Shown here piece by piece: positions 50,110 to 58,568 of a DNA stretch of 64,000 nt. The stretch's first letter is position 1. Each line of letters begins with the position of its first letter. The stretch is from CAJINA01 sp964636125 (lineage in GTDB: Bacteria; Desulfobacterota; Desulfobacteria; Desulfobacterales; CAJINA01). The stretch covers positions 1 to 64,000 of the forward strand of contig CAZWPX010000011.1 of NCBI GenBank assembly GCA_964636125.1, written 5' to 3'. Both the position numbers and the translations under genes were made by a program. Below the pieces are notes generated by a model that was given only the letters and a program-made list of their open reading frames with translations, had not been told where the DNA came from and ran no database searches.

Positions 50110-51687
50110 TTAGATACTCAAATTGCGAATCTTCCGCCCTATCAGGAAATAGTTGAAGATCGAGCGCGACAGCACCAGTGCCGTGAAGAGGCTGGCAATT
50201 ACACCCAGGCAGAGGGTGACCGCAAAACCTTTAACCGGGCCGGTTCCGAACTGAAATAGAACCAGGGCGGCAATCAGGGTGGTGACATTCGCATCCAGAA
50301 TGGTGAGGGTGGCCCGCTCAAATCCAGCATCCACAGCAGCCCAGGGGGTTTTCCCCAGGGCCATCTCTTCGCGGATACGTTCGAAAATCAGCACGTTGGC
50401 GTCTACTGCCATGCCAATGGTCAGGATAATGCCGGCGATGCCGGGGAGCGTCAGCGTGGCTTGAAAAGCGGCCAGCCCGCCGGCGATCAGCAGGATGTTC
50501 AATATAAGAGCAAAATCCGCTATGATGCCGGAGCCTTTGTAGTAGACGATCATGAACAGTATCACCAGGATACCGCCCACCAGCATTGAGATCAGACCTG
50601 TTTTGATGGAGTCGGCCCCCAGTGACGGCCCGACGGTGCGTTCTTCAAGAATGGTGACCGGTGCGGGCAGGGCGCCGGCTCTGAGCACGATGGCCAGATC
50701 GCGGGCCTCTTCAGTGGTAAAGTTGCCGGTAATCCGAGCCTCTCCCCCGGTGATTTTATCCTGGATGACCGGAGCGGAGTGGACCTTGTTGTCCAGCACG
50801 ATGGCCAGGCGTTTTTGCACATTCTGTTCGGTCACCCGGGCAAAGATACGCCCGCCTTTCTTATCAAATTTTATGGATACATAGGGTTCGTTGTACTGCG
50901 AATCGATCTGAACCCTGGCATCGGTCAGGGATGCACCGGTCAGAACGGCCCGTTTTTTGATGAGCAGGGGTGTTTTCGTGGTGCGGTTGGTCTCGCGGTC
51001 TTCGGTCACCTGGTAAAGAATCTCACTGCCCCGGGGTACGGAACCCTCCAGGGCGGTTTCAATATCTCGGGTTTCATCCAAAAGTTTGAATTCAAGCAGG
51101 GCGGTTTTTCCGATCAGGTCTTTGGCCCGCTGGGTGTCACTGATTCCCGGGAGCTGGATCAAAATCCGCTTTTCACCCTGACGGCGGATATCCGGTTCGC
51201 TGACGCCAAACTGATCAATCCGGTTGCGGATGGTTTCCAGGGCCTGGTCCGTGGAGGATTTTTTAATCAGGTCCGTCTCTTTTTCAGGCAGGTTCAGCAC
51301 CATCTCGAGGGTGTCGGCAGCCAGATTTTCATTTTCAATTCTCAGGTCCGGGAAGTCCGTGTCCAGGGTCTTGCGGAAATTTTCAATGTGTTTATCACCA
51401 TTGATCTTGATTAAGATATTGGTTTTATCGACATGTTCCACAGTCCGGTAGCGGATACGTTCCTTTTTGAGCTGGTCGCGAATTTCGTGGGTCAGGCGCT
51501 CAATCCGGCCTTCAACCGCCTTGTCGGTGTCCACTTCAAGCACTAGGTGCATGCCGCCCTGGAGATCAAGGCCGAGGTTAATCTTTTTACCATGCAGGAT
51601 GCCTGGTTTAAAGGTCGGCAGGACGTAGACAATTGCGGTCACAATTACCGCAATAATAACAACCAGTCTCCATGAAATGTTTTTCAA
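50110..51687 (-). CDS. secD: SecD, protein translocase subunit
   Basis: A 525-residue subunit with an N-terminal helix (about 7-25), NLGLDLQGGMHLVLEVD, the P1 domain, and six helices in total with VDANVLIFERIREE in TM4. It works with SecF and YajC. The start is TTG at 51687, supported by GAGGA about 9 nt upstream and the usual MKNISWR N-terminus. A terminator-like hairpin lies between it and yajC. Confidence 0.95.
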   Translation of the reverse strand: MKNISWRLVVIIAVIVTAIVYVLPTFKPGILHGKKINLGLDLQGGMHLVLEVDTDKAVEGRIERLTHEIRDQLKKERIRYRTVEHVDKTNILIKINGDKHIENFRKTLDTDFPDLRIENENLAADTLEMVLNLPEKETDLIKKSSTDQALETIRNRIDQFGVSEPDIRRQGEKRILIQLPGISDTQRAKDLIGKTALLEFKLLDETRDIETALEGSVPRGSEILYQVTEDRETNRTTKTPLLIKKRAVLTGASLTDARVQIDSQYNEPYVSIKFDKKGGRIFARVTEQNVQKRLAIVLDNKVHSAPVIQDKITGGEARITGNFTTEEARDLAIVLRAGALPAPVTILEERTVGPSLGADSIKTGLISMLVGGILVILFMIVYYKGSGIIADFALILNILLIAGGLAAFQATLTLPGIAGIILTIGMAVDANVLIFERIREEMALGKTPWAAVDAGFERATLTILDANVTTLIAALVLFQFGTGPVKGFAVTLCLGVIASLFTALVLSRSIFNYFLIGRKIRNLSI

Positions 51688-51779
51688 TGATCTGATCCTC
51701 TGTCTGAAAAGTTTTGGGTTGCAGTTACCAAATACGAATGAGAACCCTCCGGGAAAAAGTCAGCCCGACACCATATAAA

Positions 51780-51825
51780 AGCCCGGTGTGAGAGTGCCGC
51801 GAAACGCGGTGCTTCACACGGGGCT
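51780..51825 (-). terminator. Hairpin between yajC and secD
   Basis: AGCCC-GTGTGA-CCGCG and CGCGG-TCACAC-GGGCT form a long interrupted stem with loop TTT. On the minus strand it is followed by TTTTATAT, so it can act as a partial terminator that lowers secD relative to yajC. Confidence 0.55.
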
Positions 51826-51858
51826 TGCGGACGCGAACTGGAGATGTTTTTCCCCGGG

Positions 51859-52203
51859 CTATTTTTTCTCTTTTTTCGGCGGCGGCGATGTCGATGCGAG
51901 CACGGAAACATTACCCCGGGCAATTTTAACCCGGACTTTGTCCGCGATTTCGACAGTTAACGTATTTTCATCCAATCCGGTAATCCGGCCGTAAAGGCCG
52001 CCACTGGTTACGATGCGGTCGCCTCTTTTGAGGCTGCCAATCATTTCCCGATGCTCTTTTGCTTTTTTCTGCTGGGGTCGGATCAGTAAAAAATAAAAAA
52101 TAACGAACATCAGGATCAGCGGAATAAATGAAGTGAAACCGCCTGCTCCTGCCTGGGCGGATGCTCCGCCGCCCTGGCCCATCGCATATGCTATACTGGT
52201 CAA
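51859..52203 (-). CDS. yajC: YajC, preprotein translocase accessory subunit
   Basis: A 114-residue protein with one membrane helix (about 25-45) carrying FVIFYFLLIRPQQKKAKEH, then a small cytoplasmic domain with LKRGDRIVTSGGLYGRI. It associates with SecDF. The start is TTG at 52203 with AGGAGG 8 nt upstream. No ATG with comparable support is near. Confidence 0.93.
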   Translation of the reverse strand: MTSIAYAMGQGGGASAQAGAGGFTSFIPLILMFVIFYFLLIRPQQKKAKEHREMIGSLKRGDRIVTSGGLYGRITGLDENTLTVEIADKVRVKIARGNVSVLASTSPPPKKEKK

Positions 52204-52319
52204 GTTTAAATCCTCCTGATTTAAGGCTTACCCGAGGCAGCGGGCCTTGATCCCGGCAACCGCAGGTATTTAAAAATGAGGGCCTCTTTATATAGTATGG
52301 TGAGACCTGGAAATGGGGA

Positions 52320-52348
52320 TGTATACAGGATATGGAAAGCCGCGTCAA
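52320..52348 (-). promoter_or_regulatory. Sigma70-type promoter of yajC-secD-secF
   Basis: TTGACG (52348-52343) and TATACA (52325-52320) are 17 nt apart on the minus strand, matching 5 and 4 of 6 positions. The transcript leader would be about 110 nt. It lies in the 225-bp gap after the LysM-like gene. Confidence 0.65.
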
Positions 52349-52428
52349 ATAGTTTTTCAGCTCCCGCTTCCATCCGGTGGTCTCGAATCCGTTCCCGGGT
52401 TTATCAGTCTATACACGCAGTCGGTGCA

Positions 52429-53214
52429 TTAATCCGCCGGTATCCAGATATTTTCGCCATCGAAGCGGATGCGATTGACATTGTGGTAGTCCACCTGATC
52501 GAGCAGCTCGAAAACCCGGTCCATTTTGTATACAACGATCTTTGTCAACGGCCGGAGCAGGTTGATGTCTGCGGTCAGTTGCCGCTCTTTAAGGTTGTAA
52601 ATGTAGACCATATTTTCTGAGAATTTCAACAGCTTGCCAATCCCTGAGCTGTGTCCTGCGCGGTCCGGTTCGTCGGATTCCTCCGGCAGGGTAATGTTAT
52701 GGTTTACCAGGTAAGCTTTGAGCAGCTTGAAGTGAATGTTCCAGATGTTGTCCCCCGGTTTGACGACATAGATACCATAGGCCCCCGAGCCGGTAACGCC
52801 TGCGGTGGTCAGGTCTTTTTCGGTAATGCCGCCTTCTCGGGCCTGGATGGATTCGCTCAGTTCCCTGACCGAAACCGTCTGGTCACCGACTTTGATCGCT
52901 TCGCCTTCTTTGACGATCATGTCCAGGCCCTCTTTGATGCCGTAAGAGGCCTTGCGGTCTTCCATCAGCCGGTCCTTGCGGGCCTTATTGTATTCAATAA
53001 TAGGTTGGTCCTGGACTTTTAATGTACTGCTGTCGGTGGGCGGCTGAACGGGTTCCCGGGCAGCTTCTTCCGGCTGCCGCAAGAACCACAGCCCGGCGAA
53101 AAGAGCCACCAGGAGCCCTACGGTAATGACAACGGTGACTGTTTTGCGACTGGATTTCGGACGGTCGCCAGGTTGATCGTCATTTCGACTGGTGGTGGGG
53201 GTGCTTGTGGTCAT
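52429..53214 (-). CDS. Single-pass membrane protein with LysM-like segment
   Basis: A 261-residue protein of unknown function. The first 25 residues are charged and disordered; a membrane helix spans about 25-45. The rest is probably periplasmic. A LysM-like motif YVVKPGDNIWNIHFKLLKAYL (about residues 149-169) is followed by a long insertion and a short IWIP ending, as in some LysM proteins. It may bind peptidoglycan. It lies 8 nt downstream of the RNase G gene. Confidence 0.6.
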   Translation of the reverse strand: MTTSTPTTSRNDDQPGDRPKSSRKTVTVVITVGLLVALFAGLWFLRQPEEAAREPVQPPTDSSTLKVQDQPIIEYNKARKDRLMEDRKASYGIKEGLDMIVKEGEAIKVGDQTVSVRELSESIQAREGGITEKDLTTAGVTGSGAYGIYVVKPGDNIWNIHFKLLKAYLVNHNITLPEESDEPDRAGHSSGIGKLLKFSENMVYIYNLKERQLTADINLLRPLTKIVVYKMDRVFELLDQVDYHNVNRIRFDGENIWIPAD

Positions 53215-53222
53215 CGTTCTCC

Positions 53223-54686
53223 TTATTTTTCACAGATGATCCGGTTTTCACCGGGAACCATTTTCATGTCGCCTTCTATGGTGATGCTGACATGCCGGCG
53301 CTGCTCAAGGTCCAGCAGTTCCTTGCGTTTTTTATTGAGGATATAGTCCGCAACAGAGAGCGGTACAATCCCGCGCGCTGCGGTTGTCCCCGGTTTTAAC
53401 AATTCCAGGCTGAGTTGCCGCAAGAATCCGGTACCCAGGGCCTCTGCTGAAAGGACCAGTCCTCTACCGTTGCAATGGGCACAGGTTTCAAAGCGCCCGT
53501 ACTCAATGGAAGGCCGGATACGCTGCCGGGACATCTCCAGCAGGCCGAATTGCGATATGCGGCCGATTCTTGTCCGGGCCTTGTCATTTTTCACATGGGT
53601 TTTTAGGGTGCGTTCAACCTCGGATTTGTTTTTAGAATCGCGCATGTCGATAAAATCGATAACAATCAGTCCACCCAGATCCCGCAGCCGCAGCTGCCGG
53701 GCGATCTCCTCAGCGGCTTCTATGTTGGTTTGCAGGGCGGTTTCCTCTATGGATTTGGCTTTGGTGGCCTTTCCGGAATTGACATCGACGGCCACCAGGG
53801 CTTCTGCCTGTTCCAGGACGATGGAGCCTCCCGATTTGAGATTTACCCTGCTTTCGTAGATCGAAGCGATCTGGTTTTCCAGCTGGAATTTAGAGAAAAT
53901 GGGTTTTTCACCCTTGTACTGCTTGACGATTTTGGCGTGTTTGGGTGAAATGATCCCCACAAAATCCCGTGCTTCCCGGTATACATCACTGTGGTCGATC
54001 AGGATCTCATTGATGTCGGGTGTAAAATAGTCCCGTATGGACCGAACCACCAGGTTGCGCTCCTTGTAAAGCAGCGCGGGGGCGGTTTCCTGCATGACCT
54101 GGTCCTTGATACTTTTCCACAGGCGCATCAGGTGGCTCAAATCCTTGGAGAGGAGGGTCTTGGTACAGCCGATGCCGGCGGTACGCACGATCAGCCCGAA
54201 GCCTTCCGGGAGTGTCAGTTTTCCGATAGCTGTTTTAAGTCGGGTGCGTTCTTTTTCATCGCTGATTTTCCGTGATATGCCGCGGGTTGTGCTTCCCGGC
54301 ATCAGGACAATATGCCGTCCCGGGAGGGAGATATTGGTGGTGAGCATGGCCCCTTTTTTCATAATCGGGTCCTTGGTCACCTGTACGAGAAGTTCCTGGC
54401 CTTTGTGCACCAATTGGGTGATGTTCCGGTTGCCGGACGGATTGTCCTGGTAATAATCGCTGTGAATTTCGTGTTTCTGCAGGAAACCGTGACGTTCGGC
54501 GCCATAGTCGATAAAAACAGCCTGCAGGCTGGGTTCTACCCTGGTGATGGTGCCTTTATAGATGTTGCCATGTGTGATTTCGCGCGAAGCACTTTCAATA
54601 TGAAACTCTTCAAGTTTGCTGTCGTTTAGTTTGGCGATGCGGCATTCCTCGGCATCGACTGCGTTGATGAGAATTTTGCATGTCAT
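53223..54686 (-). CDS. rng: Ribonuclease G/E family protein
   Basis: A 487-residue RNase G-type endonuclease. The N-terminal S1 domain (about 38-125) starts GNIYKGTITRVEPSLQAVFIDYG. The catalytic core has the two Asp-containing motifs LVAVDVNSGK and LIVIDFIDMRD, and a zinc-link motif CAHCNGRG near residue 405. It processes rRNA and degrades mRNA. AAGGA precedes the ATG. The long RNase E scaffold tail is absent. Confidence 0.93.
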   Translation of the reverse strand: MTCKILINAVDAEECRIAKLNDSKLEEFHIESASREITHGNIYKGTITRVEPSLQAVFIDYGAERHGFLQKHEIHSDYYQDNPSGNRNITQLVHKGQELLVQVTKDPIMKKGAMLTTNISLPGRHIVLMPGSTTRGISRKISDEKERTRLKTAIGKLTLPEGFGLIVRTAGIGCTKTLLSKDLSHLMRLWKSIKDQVMQETAPALLYKERNLVVRSIRDYFTPDINEILIDHSDVYREARDFVGIISPKHAKIVKQYKGEKPIFSKFQLENQIASIYESRVNLKSGGSIVLEQAEALVAVDVNSGKATKAKSIEETALQTNIEAAEEIARQLRLRDLGGLIVIDFIDMRDSKNKSEVERTLKTHVKNDKARTRIGRISQFGLLEMSRQRIRPSIEYGRFETCAHCNGRGLVLSAEALGTGFLRQLSLELLKPGTTAARGIVPLSVADYILNKKRKELLDLEQRRHVSITIEGDMKMVPGENRIICEK

Positions 54687-55040
54687 AAAAGTATCTGATT
54701 CCTTAATGTATTTATTGATAAGAATGGTTTTTCGGGCCAGGGATAGCAGCGGGGACTGTCCCGGTCAGACCGGAGTCTGCGTAGCGTGCTCCGGATATTC
54801 TCAGTGTCGTGGCAAATTACGTATCTGCCTGTATTTTGAATGAATATGTAATTGGTACGGACAAGTCAAACAGTTTATGGATGCAGCCTTGCTATTTTAA
54901 CGGGGTTGTGGCATTTAGGGGCACACCAACCGCCTGCAGGGCCTGTGGGCTGAACTGTTTGTAATAACACACTGATAACTGGATACGGGCCTGGCCGGCC
55001 AGGCAGATATTCAGACCGTGACGCGAGAGGAACAGATGCG
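54687..55040. other. 354-bp divergent region between rng and leuS
   Basis: No gene is supported. It must hold promoters for both genes, but no strong hexamer pair stands out. A perfect 16-bp palindrome, GCCTGGCCGGCCAGGC, lies at 54989-55004, about 37 bp before leuS. No T-box elements (specifier stem, TGGNACCGCG core) are seen. GAGAGG precedes leuS by 10 nt. Confidence 0.4.
54989..55004. promoter_or_regulatory. 16-bp perfect palindrome upstream of leuS
   Basis: GCCTGGCCGGCCAGGC is a perfect palindrome. It could be a protein-binding site or an RNA hairpin in the leuS leader. Nothing links it to a known regulator. Confidence 0.3.
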
Positions 55041-57638
55041 ATGGAAGAGAGATACAACCCCCAAGCCATAGAGCAAAAGTGGCAGGCGGCCTGGGAGGCT
55101 TCCGGCCTTTTCAAGGTGACTGAAGACCCCTCCAAAGAAAAATACTACCTCCTGGAGATGTTTCCCTATCCCTCCGGAAAAATCCACATGGGGCATGTCC
55201 GCAACTATACCATCGGAGACGTGGTGGCCCGCTACAAGCGCATGCGCGGATTTAATGTCCTGCACCCCATGGGGTGGGATGCATTCGGCATGCCGGCCGA
55301 AAATGCCGCCATTGCCAACGATACCCATCCGGCCAAGTGGACGTACGAAAATATTGACAATATGCGGGCCCAGCTCAAACGCATCGGTTTCAGTTACGAC
55401 TGGAACCGCGAACTGGCAACCTGTCGGCCGGAGTACTACCGCTGGGAACAATGGCTCTTTCTCAAAATGGCTGAAAAAGGGATGGCCTACCGCAAGGAGT
55501 CCTTTGTAAACTGGTGTGATCCCTGTCAGACCGTGCTGGCCAACGAGCAGGTCGAGGCCGGGATGTGCTGGCGCTGCGGCAAACCGGTCAGGCAGAAGAA
55601 ACTCTGGCAGTGGTTTTTCCGAATTACGGATTTTGCTGAAGACCTGCTGGTTCACTGTGACAAACTGCCGGGGTGGCCGGACAAAGTGACCACCATGCAG
55701 CGAAACTGGATTGGCAAAAGCCTCGGGGCTGAGATTCAGTTTGAGATAGAAGGCGCGGGAGAACAAATTTCCGTGTTCACAACCCGGCCTGATACACTGT
55801 ACGGCGCGACCTTCATGTGCCTGGCCCCGGAGCATCCCCTGGTGGGCCAACTGGCCGCAGGGCGCACCCAGGAGTCGGCGGTTTCTGAATTTGTGGAGCG
55901 GATATCCCTGCAGGATCGTTCCAGTCGGGCCATTGAAAACTATGCCAAAGAAGGGGTTTTTACCGGTGCACACTGCATCAACCCGGTCAGCGGCCGCAAA
56001 ATGCCGATTTACACCGCGAATTTCGCGCTGATGGAATACGGGACCGGCGCAGTGATGTCCGTCCCCGCCCATGACCAGCGGGATTTTGAATTTGCCCGCA
56101 AATACGATCTGGATATTGTCGTGGTGGTGCAGCCTGACGGCGAGACGCTCAACCCGGCTTCAATGGAGGCCGCCTATGCAGCCCCGGGTACCATGGTAAA
56201 TTCCGGTCCGTTTGATGGTCAGCCGAACCAGGAGGCCATTGCCGCCATTACCGGGTACCTGGACGAAAAGGGGCTGGGCCAGAAAACTGTCAGCTTCCGG
56301 CTCAGAGACTGGGGTATTTCGCGGCAGCGCTACTGGGGCGCCCCGATTCCCATGATTCATTGTGACACCTGCGGTATTGTGCCTGTTCCGGAAGAGGATC
56401 TGCCCATCGTACTGCCCGAAGATGCGGATCTGCTGGCCGGCGGTAAATCGCCGCTGCCCTACCTGGAAAATTTTATGAAAACCGCCTGCCCGCGTTGCGG
56501 CCGTTCCGACGCCCGTCGGGAAACCGATACCATGGATACTTTTGTGGAATCCTCCTGGTACTTTGAACGCTACTGCAGTCCCCGCTGCGACACGGCCATG
56601 TTTGATACCGCGGCGGTAGATTACTGGATGCCCGTGGACCAGTATATCGGCGGCGTGGAGCACGCCATATTGCACCTTTTATATTCCCGCTATTTTACGC
56701 GGGTTCTCAAGGAACTGGGCCTGGTGCAGTACAAAGAACCCTTCACGCGCCTGTTGACCCAGGGCATGGTCTGCAAAGAGACCCTGGCCTGCCCGGAGCA
56801 CGGTTTCGTCCTGCCCGGGGAAGTAACCGCCGGCGAGGCGGAAAACGAGTGCACGCTGTGCGGCAGCCCGGTGACGGTTGGCCGGGTCGAAAAGATGTCC
56901 AAATCAAAGAAGAACGTGATCGATCCCAACCTCTTGCTGGATCGCTATGGGGCTGATACCACACGGCTTTTCTGCCTCTTTGCCGCCCCCCCTGAAAGGG
57001 ACCTGGAGTGGAGCGAACAGGGGGTGGAAGGCGGCGCCCGCTTTCTCAACCGGGTCTGGCGGTTGGCCGCGGCCCTGATGCCAGGCATCCAGGCCGCCAA
57101 ACCATATAGCGGCGTCCTGAACGCGTTACCCCCTGATTTGCTGGCGGCCTATAAGCTCGGGCACCACACCATTGAAAGGGTCACCCGGGATATTGACAGA
57201 CGGTTTCACTTCAATACAGCCATCAGCGCAGTGATGGAACTGGTCAATGCCCTGTCCGGGACCGCCTGCAGCCTGGATGAAAAAGATTCAGAAAAAGCAC
57301 AGGTGATGCGGTTTTGCCTGGAGACGATTGTCCTTCTGCTGGCCCCGTTGGTACCCCATTTCTGTGAAGAGCTGTGGGCTGCCCTGGGGGAGAGCGACAG
57401 TGTCCTGACGGCGCCGTGGCCTACCTTTCGAAAGGAAGCCCTGGTCCAGGATGAGGTGACCATCGTGATCCAGGTAAATGGGAAACTGCGCGGCAAGTTT
57501 ACCAGCGGGGCGGATACCGACAAACAAACGATAGAGACGCTGGCCCTGGCTGATGAGCATGTTCAAAAGTTCATCGCTGGTAAAGCCGTTCGTAAGGTAA
57601 TCGTTGTCCCAAACAAACTGGTCAATATAGTGGTTTAA
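55041..57638 (+). CDS. leuS: Leucyl-tRNA synthetase
   Basis: An 865-residue class I synthetase. The HIGH box is HMGH (49-52) and the KMSKS loop is at about 618-622. The editing (CP1) domain (about 225-415), zinc-type Cys pairs (CDPCQ and CWRCG), and the C-terminal anticodon domain are all present. It charges tRNA-Leu. The gene starts ATG 55041; another ATG at 55036 is out of frame. lptE follows after 2 nt. Confidence 0.97.
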   Translation: MEERYNPQAIEQKWQAAWEASGLFKVTEDPSKEKYYLLEMFPYPSGKIHMGHVRNYTIGDVVARYKRMRGFNVLHPMGWDAFGMPAENAAIANDTHPAKWTYENIDNMRAQLKRIGFSYDWNRELATCRPEYYRWEQWLFLKMAEKGMAYRKESFVNWCDPCQTVLANEQVEAGMCWRCGKPVRQKKLWQWFFRITDFAEDLLVHCDKLPGWPDKVTTMQRNWIGKSLGAEIQFEIEGAGEQISVFTTRPDTLYGATFMCLAPEHPLVGQLAAGRTQESAVSEFVERISLQDRSSRAIENYAKEGVFTGAHCINPVSGRKMPIYTANFALMEYGTGAVMSVPAHDQRDFEFARKYDLDIVVVVQPDGETLNPASMEAAYAAPGTMVNSGPFDGQPNQEAIAAITGYLDEKGLGQKTVSFRLRDWGISRQRYWGAPIPMIHCDTCGIVPVPEEDLPIVLPEDADLLAGGKSPLPYLENFMKTACPRCGRSDARRETDTMDTFVESSWYFERYCSPRCDTAMFDTAAVDYWMPVDQYIGGVEHAILHLLYSRYFTRVLKELGLVQYKEPFTRLLTQGMVCKETLACPEHGFVLPGEVTAGEAENECTLCGSPVTVGRVEKMSKSKKNVIDPNLLLDRYGADTTRLFCLFAAPPERDLEWSEQGVEGGARFLNRVWRLAAALMPGIQAAKPYSGVLNALPPDLLAAYKLGHHTIERVTRDIDRRFHFNTAISAVMELVNALSGTACSLDEKDSEKAQVMRFCLETIVLLLAPLVPHFCEELWAALGESDSVLTAPWPTFRKEALVQDEVTIVIQVNGKLRGKFTSGADTDKQTIETLALADEHVQKFIAGKAVRKVIVVPNKLVNIVV

Positions 57639-57640
57639 AA

Positions 57641-58168
57641 ATGAAACACAGGCTAAATGGATTGAGATGGCTTTGCAGCGGGGTGTTGCTGGCCGGCTTG
57701 CTGCTGCCGGCGTGTGGCTATCGGTTTTCCGGCGGTGGTAGTATTCCTGGTGATGCGGAAACGATCAGCGTCCTGATGCTTCAAAATCGGACCTCGGAAA
57801 TCGGCATTCAGGCCACCCTGACAGATGATATTATCTATGAAGTCACCCGCCGCGACAGCTCCCGGATTGCCAAACCGGACAGCGCGGATGCAGTTCTGGC
57901 AGGGATTGTCCAGACGGTTCAGGATACCGACATTGCCCACACGGGCACCAGCACAGCCTCCCAGAGGCGGGTGACCCTCACAGTAGATATGATGCTGGAA
58001 CACCCGGATGGGACTGTGCTATGGCGCCGGAAAGGGTTGTCTGATTATGAAGCCTATGATGTGGCTGTCGATAAAACCAGGACAGAACTAAACAGGCAAA
58101 CGGCCATTGAAAGGCTCTCCAAACGCATGGCCGAGCTTATTTATAGAAGCATGACCGATGATTTCTAG
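57641..58168 (+). CDS. lptE: LptE, lipopolysaccharide assembly lipoprotein
   Basis: A 175-residue lipoprotein with the lipobox LLPAC (Cys25) and the family start GYRFSGGG. It plugs the LptD barrel in the outer membrane for LPS export. The leuS-lptE order is conserved in Proteobacteria. Its stop codon TAG shares the sequence CTAG with the stop of convergent rpsT, so the two coding regions overlap by 4 nt. Confidence 0.88.
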   Translation: MKHRLNGLRWLCSGVLLAGLLLPACGYRFSGGGSIPGDAETISVLMLQNRTSEIGIQATLTDDIIYEVTRRDSSRIAKPDSADAVLAGIVQTVQDTDIAHTGTSTASQRRVTLTVDMMLEHPDGTVLWRRKGLSDYEAYDVAVDKTRTELNRQTAIERLSKRMAELIYRSMTDDF

Positions 58169-58413
58169 CTTGCAGCATTGACGTGTTTTGCCAGACGGGA
58201 AATAGTGCGGGCAGCGGTACGTTTGTGGATGATGCCCCTTTTTGCAGCCTTGTCGATGATGGATTTGGCTTCGTCAAGTTTTTCCGCTGCGTTGTCGTCT
58301 GCAGCGCGTACACTCTTTACAATGGATTTTACTCTGGTTTTTACACTTTTGTTGCGCAGCCGGCGGTTTTCGTTCTGACGGGCGCGTTTCAAAGCGGATT
58401 TATGATTAGCCAA
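58165..58413 (-). CDS. rpsT: 30S ribosomal protein S20
   Basis: An 82-residue S20, with the usual N-terminus ANHKSALKRARQNENRRLRN and a Lys/Arg-rich helical body. I use the TTG at 58413 as start because AAGGAG is 8 nt upstream and the protein then starts MANHKSA as expected. The frame extends to 58431, but only through the ribosome binding site. E. coli rpsT also uses UUG. No terminator fits between it and lptE. Confidence 0.95.
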   Translation of the reverse strand: MANHKSALKRARQNENRRLRNKSVKTRVKSIVKSVRAADDNAAEKLDEAKSIIDKAAKRGIIHKRTAARTISRLAKHVNAAS

Positions 58414-58457
58414 CGGTCTCGCTCCTTTCAATTAGTAATAGCACATGTAAAAAGAAC

Positions 58458-58486
58458 TCCATACAAACTCATAAATGATATGTCAA
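58458..58486 (-). promoter_or_regulatory. Sigma70-type promoter of rpsT
   Basis: TTGACA (58486-58481) and TATGGA (58463-58458) are 17 nt apart on the minus strand. The -35 is exact and the -10 matches 3 of 6. The transcript leader would be about 38 nt. Confidence 0.65.
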
Positions 58487-58568
58487 GCGCTTATTGTTTT
58501 TTTTACAGTTCATCTTTAGAAAACAACGGCCGGCATCCCCAGGCGCCTTGCCTGCACAGGCTGTTGTC

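Noticed and set aside
54687..55040. T-box leader of leuS
   Set aside because: No specifier loop, no conserved T-box core and no terminator/antiterminator pair.
55011..56072. 353-codon minus-strand ORF opposite leuS
   Set aside because: Antisense shadow of the conserved catalytic domain of leuS.
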